NCBI GenBank assembly: GCA_024637015.1 | Contig: JAGXGE010000031.1 | Span: 62,001-126,000, forward strand | Source of the DNA: Aequorivita sp. | Lineage (GTDB): Bacteria > Bacteroidota > Bacteroidia > Flavobacteriales > Flavobacteriaceae | Direction: 5' to 3' | DNA length: 64,000 bases | In this document: in pieces, positions 45,172-53,478 of the stretch | How positions within the stretch are numbered: the stretch's first letter is position 1 | Layout: each line of letters begins with the position of its first letter | Program-made: the position numbers and the translations under genes | The notes under the pieces: model-generated | Databases searched by the model: none | Told to the model about the DNA's origin: nothing | What the model saw: only the letters and a program-made list of their open reading frames with translations

Positions 45172-45648
45172 ATGAAAATAGTAATCGTCTTTTTCCTGTT
45201 CACTTTCTTAGCCCAGGCACAACAAAAATCTTTTTCTGAAGCAGCTTTGAACGATGTATTTCTTTCGGAAAACAACAGGGAAATCACCCTTTCCGAAATC
45301 CTTCAGCAATATAAAGGCAAAACCATTTTTATAGATATTTGGGCCAGTTGGTGCAAGGATTGTATCGTGGGAATGCCAAAGGTTCAAAAGCTTCGCGAAA
45401 AAAATCCTGAGATAGTTTTTCTTTTCCTTTCATTGGACAAAGAAACTGATAGTTGGAAACACGGTATCGAAAAATATGGTGTAGTCGGTGAAAATTATTT
45501 TATCCCTTCAGGTTGGAAAGGCCCTTTCTGTTCTTCAATAGATTTGGACTGGATTCCGAGATATATGGTTGTAAATTCTGAAGGAGAAATAGGCCTTTAC
45601 AAAGCCATTGAAACAAATGACAAAAATCTTTTAAAAGCATTGAAATGA
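45172..45648 (+). CDS. Periplasmic TlpA-like thioredoxin-fold protein
   Basis: A 158-residue protein with signal MKIVIVFFLFTFLAQA and a thioredoxin fold. The active-site motif is WASWCKDC (about residues 62-69), followed by IVGMPKVQKL and FLFLSLDKETDSWKHG; the C-terminal part contains a cis-proline segment LDWIPRYMVV. Predicted periplasmic thiol reductase, perhaps serving the BT_3928-like protein or the exported MsrA. The stop overlaps tpiA by 4 bases. Confidence 0.9.
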   Translation: MKIVIVFFLFTFLAQAQQKSFSEAALNDVFLSENNREITLSEILQQYKGKTIFIDIWASWCKDCIVGMPKVQKLREKNPEIVFLFLSLDKETDSWKHGIEKYGVVGENYFIPSGWKGPFCSSIDLDWIPRYMVVNSEGEIGLYKAIETNDKNLLKALK

Positions 45649-46394
45649 GAAAAAAAATTGTAGCTGGAAACTGGAAAATGAACAACGATTTGGCTGAAAC
45701 AGAACTATTTTTGGCTGAACTAAAAAAACAGGTTTTTCCAGAAAATGTAGTGGTTATGATTGCACCGTCATTTACAAATCTAAATCACGCGTTTAAATCT
45801 TTACGCGAACACAATGTGGAACTTGTCGCACAGAATATGCACCAAAACAATGAAGGTGCTTTTACGGGCGAAATTTCTGCAAAAATGTTGAAAAGTGTGG
45901 GGGCCAAAACCGTTATTTTGGGCCACAGTGAACGTCGTGCTTTTTTCAATGAAGACAATGCTGTTCTTGCTGAAAAGGTAAATACCGCAATCGAAAATGA
46001 AATGACTATTATTTTTTGTATTGGCGAAGAACTGGAAGACCGAAAAAAAGGAACTCATTTTGAACTGATAAAAACACAGCTTTCTGAAGGACTTTTCCAC
46101 GTTTCTGACGATGCTTGGGAAAATATAATAATTGCTTATGAACCTGTTTGGGCTATAGGAACTGGCGAAACTGCCAGCCCGGCACAAGCTCAGGAGATGC
46201 ATAAGTTCATCCGGAAAACCATTGCTGAAAGTTATTTGGAAGTGATTGCTGAAAAAATTTCAATCCTTTACGGCGGTAGCGTAAAACCAGACAATGCTTC
46301 TGAAATTTTTGGGCAGGATGATGTTGACGGTGGACTTATAGGCGGAGCTTCGCTGAAAGTGGATAGTTTTATGAAAATTGTAAATTCTTTTTAA
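45645..46394 (+). CDS. tpiA: Triosephosphate isomerase
   Basis: Interconverts dihydroxyacetone phosphate and glyceraldehyde-3-phosphate. The 249-residue barrel has GNWKMN (Lys), LGHSERR with the catalytic histidine, YEPVWAIGTG with the catalytic glutamate and YGGSVKPDN. Its ATG overlaps the preceding stop by 4 bases and its stop overlaps prmA by one base. Confidence 0.98.
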   Translation: MRKKIVAGNWKMNNDLAETELFLAELKKQVFPENVVVMIAPSFTNLNHAFKSLREHNVELVAQNMHQNNEGAFTGEISAKMLKSVGAKTVILGHSERRAFFNEDNAVLAEKVNTAIENEMTIIFCIGEELEDRKKGTHFELIKTQLSEGLFHVSDDAWENIIIAYEPVWAIGTGETASPAQAQEMHKFIRKTIAESYLEVIAEKISILYGGSVKPDNASEIFGQDDVDGGLIGGASLKVDSFMKIVNSF

Positions 46395-47230
46395 TGTCGC
46401 AGATTTATATTGGATACGATTTTAAGGTAAGTCCGCTTCAACCGGGAACAGAGATTCTTATTGCTGAATTAGGTTATACTGGTTTTGAAAGTTTTGTTGA
46501 AACAGAAGAAGGCGTTACCGCGTATATTCAAAAAGACGAGTGGAACGCAAATATTTTGGAAGACATAAATATTTTGGATTCGGAGGAATTTAAAATTGAA
46601 TATACTTTCTCAGAAATAGAACAGATTAATTGGAATTCTGAATGGGAAAAAAACTTCGATCCCATTGAAGTTGATGGAAAATGTACCGTTCGTGCGCCAT
46701 TTCACCCAGCTAAAAATTTTGAATACGAAATTGTAATCGAGCCCAAAATGTCTTTCGGCACTGGGCATCATGAAACCACTTTTATGATGATGCAGTTTAT
46801 TTTGGAGAACGATTTTGAGAATAAAACGGTGCTCGATATGGGTTGCGGTACAGCCGTCCTTGCTATTTTGGCAGAAATGCGCGGCGCTTCAAAGTTGGAC
46901 GCCATTGATATTGATGAGTGGTGTTTTGAGAATTCAATGGAAAATATTGAAAGAAATAATTGTGAAGATATTTCAGTTTTTCTTGGAGACGCTTCTTTGC
47001 TTTCGGGTAAAAAATATGATGTTATAATTGCCAATATCAATAGAAACATTCTACTCAATGATATGCAAGTTTATCGAGAAAGTTTAAATAATGACGGTGA
47101 GCTTTATTTGAGTGGCTTTTACAAAGAAGATTTGCCAATTATCACAGAAAGTTGCAATAATTTGGGTTTTACTTTCGTTGAAAACAAGGAGAAAAACAAA
47201 TGGGTTGCCGCTAAGTTTAAAATTTCGTAA
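46394..47230 (+). CDS. prmA: Ribosomal protein L11 methyltransferase
   Basis: Methylates ribosomal protein L11. The 278-residue protein has an N-terminal substrate domain and the methyltransferase core with SFGTGHHETTFMM and VLDMGCGTAVLAILAEMRGA, the SAM loop, and IANINRNILL. It overlaps tpiA by one base and leads into clpS after 32 bases. Confidence 0.95.
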   Translation: MSQIYIGYDFKVSPLQPGTEILIAELGYTGFESFVETEEGVTAYIQKDEWNANILEDINILDSEEFKIEYTFSEIEQINWNSEWEKNFDPIEVDGKCTVRAPFHPAKNFEYEIVIEPKMSFGTGHHETTFMMMQFILENDFENKTVLDMGCGTAVLAILAEMRGASKLDAIDIDEWCFENSMENIERNNCEDISVFLGDASLLSGKKYDVIIANINRNILLNDMQVYRESLNNDGELYLSGFYKEDLPIITESCNNLGFTFVENKEKNKWVAAKFKIS

Positions 47231-47262
47231 ATTTCATTTGTTTTAAGAATTTTATAAACGCT

Positions 47263-47538
47263 ATGAGTACCAAAGAAAAGATTCAGGAAGATGTATCGGT
47301 TGCCGAAAAGGAAAGCAATCTCAATGAAATTGTGCTTTACAATGACGATGTAAACACTTTTGACCATGTAATAACCAGCTTAATCTTCGCTTGCGAACAT
47401 ACACCAGAGCAGGCTGAACAGTGTTCAATCATCGTTCATTACAAAGGAAAGTGCATCGTAAAAACGGGTGAATTTAGTGAGCTAAAACCACGCTGTACGA
47501 TGCTCTTGGAAGCTGGATTGAGTGCTGAAATAATTTAA
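47263..47538 (+). CDS. clpS: ATP-dependent Clp protease adaptor
   Basis: Delivers N-end-rule substrates to ClpAP. A 91-residue ClpS with the conserved NEIVLYNDDVNTFDHVITSL and CTPEQAEQC-type and GKCIVKTGEF strands (the latter with the EQAEQCSIIVHYKG segment). The N-terminal 20 residues are disordered. Its stop shares four bases (TTAA) with the following convergent small gene. Confidence 0.96.
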   Translation: MSTKEKIQEDVSVAEKESNLNEIVLYNDDVNTFDHVITSLIFACEHTPEQAEQCSIIVHYKGKCIVKTGEFSELKPRCTMLLEAGLSAEII

Positions 47539-47693
47539 AACCACTCAAAATATACCGCTGAAACAATAACGGCGATTATCAAAATTATCAGCACAGTAAT
47601 TATAAAACCTGCACCAAAGCGGGTTTTTTTATTGTCTTGAAGGATGTAATCTCTTTCTTGTTCGTTATCCGAATCTTTTACTATTTTAGTCAT
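47535..47693 (-). CDS. Small single-helix membrane protein
   Basis: A 52-residue protein: a charged N-terminus (MTKIVKDSDNEQERDYILQD) followed by one strongly hydrophobic helix (GAGFIITVLIILIIAVIVSA) and a short VYFEWF end. Not recognised, but composition and codon use are normal, and its end overlaps the clpS stop in the same TTAA fashion as other real pairs here. Inner-membrane topology with cytosolic N-terminus likely. Confidence 0.65.
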   Translation of the reverse strand: MTKIVKDSDNEQERDYILQDNKKTRFGAGFIITVLIILIIAVIVSAVYFEWF

Positions 47694-47759
47694 TCTTGTG
47701 GGTTTAAGAATCCAAATTAACCAAAAAAATGCAATTGTTGTAAACTTTTACAAATAAAA

Positions 47760-47785
47760 AAACCACGTCTTTTAAAACGTGGTTT
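47760..47785 (-). terminator. Rho-independent terminator of tRNA-Arg
   Basis: AAACCACGT / ACGTGGTTT 9-bp stem with an 8-base loop, followed by T residues on the minus strand, 12 bases past the tRNA 3' end. Confidence 0.88.
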
Positions 47786-47796
47786 CCTGTTTTTAG

Positions 47797-47870
47797 TGAC
47801 CTTGCCAGGATTCAAACCTGGAACCTCCTGAGCCGTAATCAGGTGCGCTATTCAGTTGCGCCACAAGGCC
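47797..47870 (-). tRNA. tRNA-Arg (anticodon ACG)
   Basis: A 74-base cloverleaf on the minus strand. The acceptor stem GGCCTTG / CAAGGTC has one G-U pair; the anticodon stem is CCTGA/TCAGG around loop TTACGGC with anticodon ACG, reading CGN arginine codons (A34 becomes inosine). The T arm has the standard GGTTTGAATCC core (loop TTTGAAT). CCA is not encoded. Confidence 0.97.
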
Positions 47871-47895
47871 AATTTAATTTCGCTTTAAGCGGGTG

Positions 47896-47927
47896 CAAAT
47901 ATATTTCTTTTTAAATTGCAAGACAAA
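47896..47927 (-). promoter_or_regulatory. Promoter of tRNA-Arg (TTTG-N20-TATATTTG)
   Basis: On the minus strand TTTG (47927-47924) is followed after 20 bases by TATATTTG (47903-47896), a consensus Bacteroidetes promoter with ideal spacing. The tRNA 5' end lies 25 bases further on. Confidence 0.75.
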
Positions 47928-47942
47928 TTAATACTTGAAAAA

Positions 47943-48455
47943 ATGAATTTATCTGAATATATACGAAATATCAAAGATTTTCCAAAGGCTGGCGTACAAT
48001 TTAAAGATATTACGCCTTTGCTTGCAAACAAAGATGCCGTGGCGTTTTGTTTGCAGCAATTGGCAGCCATGGTAGCTGGTGAAAAAATTGATAAAGTGGT
48101 TGGAATCGAATCTCGTGGATTTTTATTCGGAACTCTTTTGGCACATAAACTAAATGCTGGTTTTGTGCCAATCCGAAAACCTGGCAAGCTTCCGTATAAA
48201 ACATTAAAGGAACCATATCAATTAGAATATGGATTGGATGCACTTGAAATTCATGAAGATGCAATCAAAAAAGGAGAGCGAGTTCTGCTTCATGACGATG
48301 TTTTAGCAACAGGAGGAACGGCAAGAGCTGCCTGCAAGTTAATTGAAAGCTTGGGCGGCGAAATTGTGCAGTGTAATTTTTTAATTGAACTGGAATTTTT
48401 AAGAGGAAATCAAAAATTAAAAAATCAGACAGTTAAATCACTGCTGAAATATTAA
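47943..48455 (+). CDS. apt: Adenine phosphoribosyltransferase
   Basis: Salvages adenine to AMP with PRPP. The 170-residue protein has IKDFPKAGVQFKDITPLL, GIESRGFLFG, RKPGKLPYKT and the PRPP-binding VLLHDDVLATGGTARA. The ATG at 47943 gives the normal length; a TTG 27 bases earlier is too early. The stop shares TTAA with the convergent small gene. Confidence 0.97.
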   Translation: MNLSEYIRNIKDFPKAGVQFKDITPLLANKDAVAFCLQQLAAMVAGEKIDKVVGIESRGFLFGTLLAHKLNAGFVPIRKPGKLPYKTLKEPYQLEYGLDALEIHEDAIKKGERVLLHDDVLATGGTARAACKLIESLGGEIVQCNFLIELEFLRGNQKLKNQTVKSLLKY

Positions 48456-48604
48456 TCCAACGCGTTTTTGGTAACCCACAATTTATAAGCAAAAATGGCC
48501 ATTTGAAGTTTTGAAGCCTTTTCCAGATCTACACCCTCCTTAGTGAAACTTGGCAAAACTTTACTATTTACCTTGGATAGGAATTTAAAAAACTTCTTTT
48601 TCAT
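48452..48604 (-). CDS. Conserved small basic protein
   Basis: A 50-residue protein, MKKKFFKFLSKVNSKVLPSF followed by TKEGVDLEKASKLQ and FAYKLWVTKNALD. Basic amphipathic N-terminus and a helical middle; no signal or membrane segment is obvious. I believe I have seen this small protein in other Flavobacteriaceae genomes; it has no known function. The apt stop overlaps its stop by 4 bases. Confidence 0.7.
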   Translation of the reverse strand: MKKKFFKFLSKVNSKVLPSFTKEGVDLEKASKLQMAIFAYKLWVTKNALD

Positions 48605-48670
48605 CTTAATTTAAATTTCATTTGAAATTAATCATTTTGAAGTTATTTTTCTCTAAAATGGCGTTAAAAG

Positions 48671-49567
48671 CTATTCCGCATTTTTCATAATAGTATGCTG
48701 TTTATCTACAGCTACGATAATATTTTTTATGGCGTCTTTGCCGTTTCCAAATCCTGAAGTGGAGATTGAACCGTTTCTATTGTCTATAGTAATGGAAATA
48801 TGTGTTATTTGATTTTCATCATTACGCTGAATATTTTTGTAATTGAATGAAATATTCTCCACGTCATAGCTTTTTTGAATTTGTATTAACTCCAAATCTG
48901 TGGTGTTCTTGGTGATAAGGTTTGAGTTTCCTTTAAAGTCTGTGGTGCTTTTAATTTGGGATTGGTTGATTGCGCTAATACTATCGCTTCGCTTTTGCAT
49001 ACGGTTCTTCATTGCGGCATGTCTTTCTTTCATTTCCTTCATTCGCTCTTCCATTTCCCTTTCCATTTGTTCGCTTCTTTCTTGCATGGCCTGTCTGTGA
49101 TCTTTATAAGTTTTTTCATTGTCACTAGAACTTGTTTCACCACTTCCCTGACTTATAAAGGACTGATTTGAACTGCCTTCGTTTTTAACCGAAATTCTGT
49201 TCCCGTCTGAAACTATCACTATATTATTTATAGGATTTTGACTGCTCACGCTATAATTTCCGGAATTATTTTTTAAATCTTTATAATAGATTGAAATGGC
49301 AATTATTTCATTTTTATCATTATAAATAACATTTGAATACTTAAAACCAAGACCTTCGTCAGTCATTTGCTCCTTAATTTCTTCAAGTTCTTCCTTGGTG
49401 GTTTTCTTGGTGATTACAATAGTTATTTGCTTCTCCAATGTTGTGTTGTTTTTTTCAGGTTTTCTTTCTGTACTATTTGTGCTGAATGATAGAAGCGAAA
49501 AACTCAAAAAAATCAAAATTAAGAAGGAAGTTTTTTTGTGATATGTTTTGTTGAAATCTGTTTCCAT
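48671..49567 (-). CDS. Exported or membrane-anchored protein with two M56-peptidase-like C-terminal repeats
   Basis: A 298-residue protein with a single N-terminal hydrophobic segment (FLILIFLSFSLLSF). Two related repeats follow: KKTTKEELEEIKEQM with IYNDKNEIIAISIYYKD (about residues 50-105), and TTDLELIQIQKS with IQRNDENQITHISITID (about 215-275). This repeated unit resembles regions after the peptidase part of BlaR1/M56 family proteins in Flavobacteria. A low-complexity, highly charged middle (EQMEREMEERMKEMKERH, about residues 167-184) is likely a coiled coil. No peptidase domain remains, so it may be a stand-alone derivative. Function unknown. Confidence 0.72.
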   Translation of the reverse strand: METDFNKTYHKKTSFLILIFLSFSLLSFSTNSTERKPEKNNTTLEKQITIVITKKTTKEELEEIKEQMTDEGLGFKYSNVIYNDKNEIIAISIYYKDLKNNSGNYSVSSQNPINNIVIVSDGNRISVKNEGSSNQSFISQGSGETSSSDNEKTYKDHRQAMQERSEQMEREMEERMKEMKERHAAMKNRMQKRSDSISAINQSQIKSTTDFKGNSNLITKNTTDLELIQIQKSYDVENISFNYKNIQRNDENQITHISITIDNRNGSISTSGFGNGKDAIKNIIVAVDKQHTIMKNAE

Positions 49568-49700
49568 GATATTTGTAAATTAAAGATTTATCCAAAAAAT
49601 AAATTTGGAGAAATTATGACCGTTAAAACTTTTGGGGATAGTCACAAATATACAATTAATTCTTTTTTGCATTTAGTATCTTCGCGGGCAATTGTTTTTT

Positions 49701-50654
49701 ATGGATTATCTCTTTGTTTTCTTAGGTCTGCTTTTGCTCGTGGTTGGGGGTGAATTTTTGGTTCGCTCTTCAGTGGCACTTTCTTTTAAGCTTCATCTTT
49801 CAAAAATGGTTATTGGTCTTACTGTGGTTTCCTTTGCCACATCGGCCCCGGAACTATTGGTCAGTCTTCAAGCAGCACTCAATGGTTTTTCAGATATTTC
49901 GTTGGGAAATGTAATCGGTTCCAACATCGCAAATATTGGTCTGGTTTTAGGAATCACAGCAATTATTTCTCCTTTGGCAATTGATAAAGATTTTTATAAA
50001 CTGAATTGGCCTGTAATGATGATTCTTTCCGTTGGGCTTTATTTTATTCTGAAAAGTGGCATGCAGATTTCCCGTTCCGAAGGAGTTGCGCTCTTGCTAA
50101 TGCTTTTTGTATATCTGTGGGTTTTAATCAAGAGAGCAAAGGGTCAAAGAAGCAATATAACAGTTGACGATAGTATTGATGATGGGTTGTCCAAAACCTC
50201 AAGTTTTAAAATTACCGTTTGGTTGTTAATAGGAGCTGTTTCTCTTTATGCAGGAAGTGAATTTTTGGTAAATGGGGCAGTTTCCTTGGCCGAAGGTTTT
50301 GGCGTGAGCGAACGTGTTATTGCTGTTACCTTGATTGCGGTTGGAACAAGTATTCCAGAACTTGCGGCTTCAGTAATTGCTGCTCTCAAAAAGGAAAAAG
50401 CTATTTCCTTGGGAAATCTAATAGGTTCAAACATCTTCAATATATCTTCGGTATTGGGTATTACTGCAGTCATTCAGCCAATTGCCGTTAAAAGCAAAGA
50501 AGTACTCACCAATGATATTTTTTGGATGATTGGGTTTGCTGCAATATTACTTCCTTTGGCATTTCTTCCAAAATCATACCAACTAGGTCGAAAAAGAGGG
50601 ATTTTATTAGTTGTAGCTTATGCTATTTTTATCGGTATGACTATTTTAAAATAA
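49701..50654 (+). CDS. Calcium/sodium antiporter
   Basis: A 317-residue inner-membrane CaCA exchanger. The two inverted alpha repeats are clear: SFATSAPELLVSLQ with GNVIGSNIANIGLVLG in the first half and AVGTSIPELAASVIA with GNLIGSNIFNISSVLG in the second; about ten helices in all. ATG at 49701 chosen; a TTG 9 bases earlier is possible. Likely exports Ca2+ with Na+ or H+ exchange. Confidence 0.95.
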   Translation: MDYLFVFLGLLLLVVGGEFLVRSSVALSFKLHLSKMVIGLTVVSFATSAPELLVSLQAALNGFSDISLGNVIGSNIANIGLVLGITAIISPLAIDKDFYKLNWPVMMILSVGLYFILKSGMQISRSEGVALLLMLFVYLWVLIKRAKGQRSNITVDDSIDDGLSKTSSFKITVWLLIGAVSLYAGSEFLVNGAVSLAEGFGVSERVIAVTLIAVGTSIPELAASVIAALKKEKAISLGNLIGSNIFNISSVLGITAVIQPIAVKSKEVLTNDIFWMIGFAAILLPLAFLPKSYQLGRKRGILLVVAYAIFIGMTILK

Positions 50655-50759
50655 TTTAAATTTTAAATAACCCCCAATTATTTAAGGGGTGTTGATAAAT
50701 ATTTTATTTTTATAGGTGAATTACATTTAAAAATTAGGGGGTGTGTGAGACATTTTTTA

Positions 50760-50767
50760 TATTTTTG
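50760..50767 (+). promoter_or_regulatory. Putative -7 promoter element of glnN
   Basis: TATTTTTG, perfect TAnnTTTG, 25 bases upstream of the ATG. No clear -33 box at 19-21 bases. Confidence 0.5.
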
Positions 50768-50792
50768 CGCCATCAAACCCTAAAAAAATATT

Positions 50793-52979
50793 ATGTCAAC
50801 TCTAAGATTTCATGCCATTAAGGAAACATTTAATAGAGTTCCTATTCCAGTTACTGAGCCAGCAAGACGTTCCGAAATATTTGGAAAAAATGTTTTTAAT
50901 GAAGCTGCTATGCGCCAGTATCTTACTAAAGATTCTTTTAAAAGTGTAATAGATGCTGTTGAAAACGGCTCTAAAATTGAACGCCACATTGCAGACCATA
51001 TCTCTACTGGTATGAAAGAGTGGGCCATAGCAAAAGGAGCAACGCACTATACACACTGGTTTCAACCACTAACAGGTGCAACTGCAGAAAAACATGATGC
51101 TTTTTTTGAAACAATGGAAAACGGACAGGCAATCGAAAAATTTGGCGGTGGACAATTAGTGCAACAAGAGCCCGATGCTTCCAGTTTCCCAAATGGAGGA
51201 ATTAGAAACACTTTTGAGGCTCGTGGTTATACTGCGTGGGATCCAACTTCGCCTGCGTTTATTTATGGGACTACATTATGTATTCCAACCGTTTTTGTTG
51301 CTTATACAGGAGAAGCCCTAGATTATAAAACACCGCTTTTAAGAGCTTTACAGTCTGTTGATAACGCGGCAACGGCTGTAGCAAAATATTTTGATAAAAG
51401 TGTGACTAAGGTAAACGCTACTTTGGGCTGGGAGCAGGAGTATTTTCTTGTGGATAGCGCATTGGCAGCATCCCGTCCCGATATTTCTTTGGCGGGAAGA
51501 ACCTTGCTGGGTCATTCTTCAGCAAAAGGGCAACAATTGGATGATCATTATTTCGGTTCCATTCCTGCGCGTGTTCTTAATTTTATGCGTCATTTGGAAA
51601 CAGAATGTATGTTGCTTGGTATTCCTGTAAAGACCCGCCACAATGAAGTAGCGCCAAATCAATTTGAATTGGCTCCTATTTTTGAAGAAACAAACTTGGC
51701 CGTGGATCACAATTCCTTACTAATGGACTTGATGCATAAAGTTGCAGAAAAGCATAATTTTAAAGTATTGTTCCATGAAAAACCATTTGCAAATGTAAAC
51801 GGAAGCGGAAAGCACAACAACTGGTCTTTGGCAACAAATACAGGCGTGAACCTTTTGAGTCCAGGAAGCACTCCAATGAAGAACCTTCAGTTTTTGACCT
51901 TCTTCATTAATACGCTTAAAGCCGTTAACGAACACGAGGAATTGATTAGAGCGTCTATAGCCAGCGCCAGTAACGATCACCGTTTGGGTGCCAACGAGGC
52001 TCCACCAGCAATTATCTCAGCATTTATAGGTTCGCAACTTACAAATGTGTTAGATGAGTTAGAAAAAATGACTAGTGGTAAATTATCTCCGCAGGAGAAG
52101 ACAGATTTAAAATTGAACGTGGTTGGTAAAATTCCAGAGATTTTATTGGATAATACAGACCGCAACCGTACTTCGCCTTTTGCTTTTACAGGAAACAAGT
52201 TTGAGTTTCGTGCTGTAGGTTCTACCGCGAACTGCGCCAACCCGATGACTGTATTAAACGCAATTGTAGCAAAACAATTGATAGATTTCAAAAAAGAAGT
52301 TGATGCCCTTATAAAGGATAAGAAGATGAAGAAAGACGATGCTATCTTCAACGTTCTTAAGGAATATATTAAGGATTCAAAACGTATTCGTTTTGAAGGT
52401 GATGGTTATGGTGAAGCTTGGGAAAAGGAAGCTAAAAAACGAGGTTTAAGTAACCATAAAACAACTCCAGAGGCTTTAAAGGCCAAAGTTTCGAAGAAGA
52501 CTATTGCACTTTTTGAGGGGCTGGGAATTATGAGCAAGATAGAGATTGAGGCCCGTCACGAAATAGAAGTGGAGGATTATGCCTTACGTATTCAGATAGA
52601 AGGTCGTATTCTTGGTGATATTGCTAGAAATCATGTAATACCTACAGCAATTCGTTATCAAAATATTTTGATTGAAAACGTTCAAGGTTTAAAAAATATC
52701 TACGGAACAGACTTCAAAAAACTCTCTGTTGAACAAATGCACCTAATTGAACAAATAAGCGAACATATTGCGAAAATCAACAAAGGAATTACCGATATGA
52801 TTGATGCTAGAAAAAAAGCAAACAAAATTGAAGATGCCGAGAAACGTGCTTTCGCATATTGCGATGAAGTAAAGCCATTTTTCCAAGTTATTCGTTATCA
52901 CTGTGATAAGCTTGAATTGCTTGTAGATGATGAGCTTTGGCCGCTAACGAAATATAGAGAACTTTTGTTTACGAAGTAA
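50793..52979 (+). CDS. glnN: Glutamine synthetase, type III
   Basis: Assimilates ammonia into glutamine. At 728 residues it has the size of GSIII, much longer than GSI. Key segments are a conserved N-terminal domain (TLRFHAIKETFNRVPI), the GSIII-specific TSPAFIYGTTLCIPTVF, the glutamate-rich LGWEQEYFLVD active-site strand, TRHNEVAPNQFELAPIFEE (metal-binding), and GSGKHNNWSLATN. GSIII is usual in Bacteroidota. A terminator hairpin follows the stop after 18 bases. Confidence 0.96.
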   Translation: MSTLRFHAIKETFNRVPIPVTEPARRSEIFGKNVFNEAAMRQYLTKDSFKSVIDAVENGSKIERHIADHISTGMKEWAIAKGATHYTHWFQPLTGATAEKHDAFFETMENGQAIEKFGGGQLVQQEPDASSFPNGGIRNTFEARGYTAWDPTSPAFIYGTTLCIPTVFVAYTGEALDYKTPLLRALQSVDNAATAVAKYFDKSVTKVNATLGWEQEYFLVDSALAASRPDISLAGRTLLGHSSAKGQQLDDHYFGSIPARVLNFMRHLETECMLLGIPVKTRHNEVAPNQFELAPIFEETNLAVDHNSLLMDLMHKVAEKHNFKVLFHEKPFANVNGSGKHNNWSLATNTGVNLLSPGSTPMKNLQFLTFFINTLKAVNEHEELIRASIASASNDHRLGANEAPPAIISAFIGSQLTNVLDELEKMTSGKLSPQEKTDLKLNVVGKIPEILLDNTDRNRTSPFAFTGNKFEFRAVGSTANCANPMTVLNAIVAKQLIDFKKEVDALIKDKKMKKDDAIFNVLKEYIKDSKRIRFEGDGYGEAWEKEAKKRGLSNHKTTPEALKAKVSKKTIALFEGLGIMSKIEIEARHEIEVEDYALRIQIEGRILGDIARNHVIPTAIRYQNILIENVQGLKNIYGTDFKKLSVEQMHLIEQISEHIAKINKGITDMIDARKKANKIEDAEKRAFAYCDEVKPFFQVIRYHCDKLELLVDDELWPLTKYRELLFTK

Positions 52980-52997
52980 CCATTATTTTTTTACTCT

Positions 52998-53026
52998 AAA
53001 GCCGTTCAAGTTTTTTGGACGGCTTT
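52998..53026 (+). terminator. Terminator hairpin of glnN
   Basis: AAAGCCGTTC / GGACGGCTTT, 10-bp stem (one G-T pair), 9-base loop that itself contains TTTTTT; T-rich tail is short. Confidence 0.75.
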
Positions 53027-53041
53027 ATAATTTAACATATA

Positions 53042-53060
53042 TTTAACATATTGTGTTAAA
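53042..53060 (+). promoter_or_regulatory. 19-bp palindrome, possible operator
   Basis: TTTAACA-TATTG-TGTTAAA, a perfect 7-bp inverted repeat with a 5-base spacer. The left part also forms a direct repeat with TTTAACATAT at 53031-53040. It lies about 130 bases upstream of the curli promoter; a dimeric regulator could bind, but this is an inference. Confidence 0.35.
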
Positions 53061-53142
53061 TCAAATTTATGTGTATTTCATCGATATTTTGGCTATTTTA
53101 ATCCTGAAAATCAAAATTTAATGTAGGTAAAAACCTATTTTG

Positions 53143-53163
53143 AAAAGGGGTTTTCCCCCTTTT
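53143..53163 (+). terminator. Hairpin with T-run upstream of the curli promoter
   Basis: AAAAGGGG / CCCCTTTT, 8-bp stem with a 5-base loop, leading into further T residues. Could be a backup terminator for glnN, insulating the curli operon. Confidence 0.5.
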
Positions 53164-53187
53164 TAGGGGTTTGGCGTTTGTAACAGC

Positions 53188-53217
53188 TTGATTATTAATA
53201 TATATTTTTTATATTTG
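53188..53217 (+). promoter_or_regulatory. Promoter of the curli operon
   Basis: TTG (53188-53190) and TATATTTG (53210-53217) with 19 bases between; the second is a perfect TAnnTTTG. No closer consensus promoter was seen before the curlin start at 53479, which gives a long leader. Confidence 0.55.
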
Positions 53218-53408
53218 AATTGTCGTTGAGGTAGTAATATCAAAAACGATTCTCCTCAAAAGTGTTAAAACGCAAACCTATCCCCTAGTAAAAGAACCTT
53301 ATAAAAATTGGTTCATTTAAAGTATCCCTTATTTCTAAAATGTGTTTTAAATACATTTTAAAACATATCCCATTATATAAATCATTTTATGATGGTTTAT
53401 TATTTATC

Positions 53409-53426
53409 CAAGGAAGAAATTCCTTG
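53409..53426 (+). promoter_or_regulatory. GAAA-tetraloop hairpin in the curli leader
   Basis: CAAGGAA-GAAA-TTCCTTG is a perfect 7-bp stem with a GNRA-type tetraloop, 52 bases before the curlin ATG. In RNA it would be a compact, stable hairpin that could bind a protein or stabilise the transcript. Confidence 0.5.
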
Positions 53427-53478
53427 CTGAAAACTGAATATTATTTTAACCAAATATTAATCTTTAAATTTTTACATT

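Larger units (their letters stand above)
52980..53478 (+). other. 499-base intergenic region between glnN and the curli cluster
   Basis: No gene is seen here. It holds the glnN terminator (52998-53026), a palindrome and direct repeat (53031-53060), a GC-rich hairpin with T-run (53143-53163), a promoter (53188-53217), and a leader of roughly 255 bases that contains at least two hairpins, including one with a GAAA tetraloop (53409-53426). Confidence 0.7.

Noticed and set aside
50669-50689. Hairpin ACCCC...GGGGT after the Ca/Na antiporter
   Set aside because: Only a 5-bp stem with a long loop and no T-run; too weak to call a terminator.
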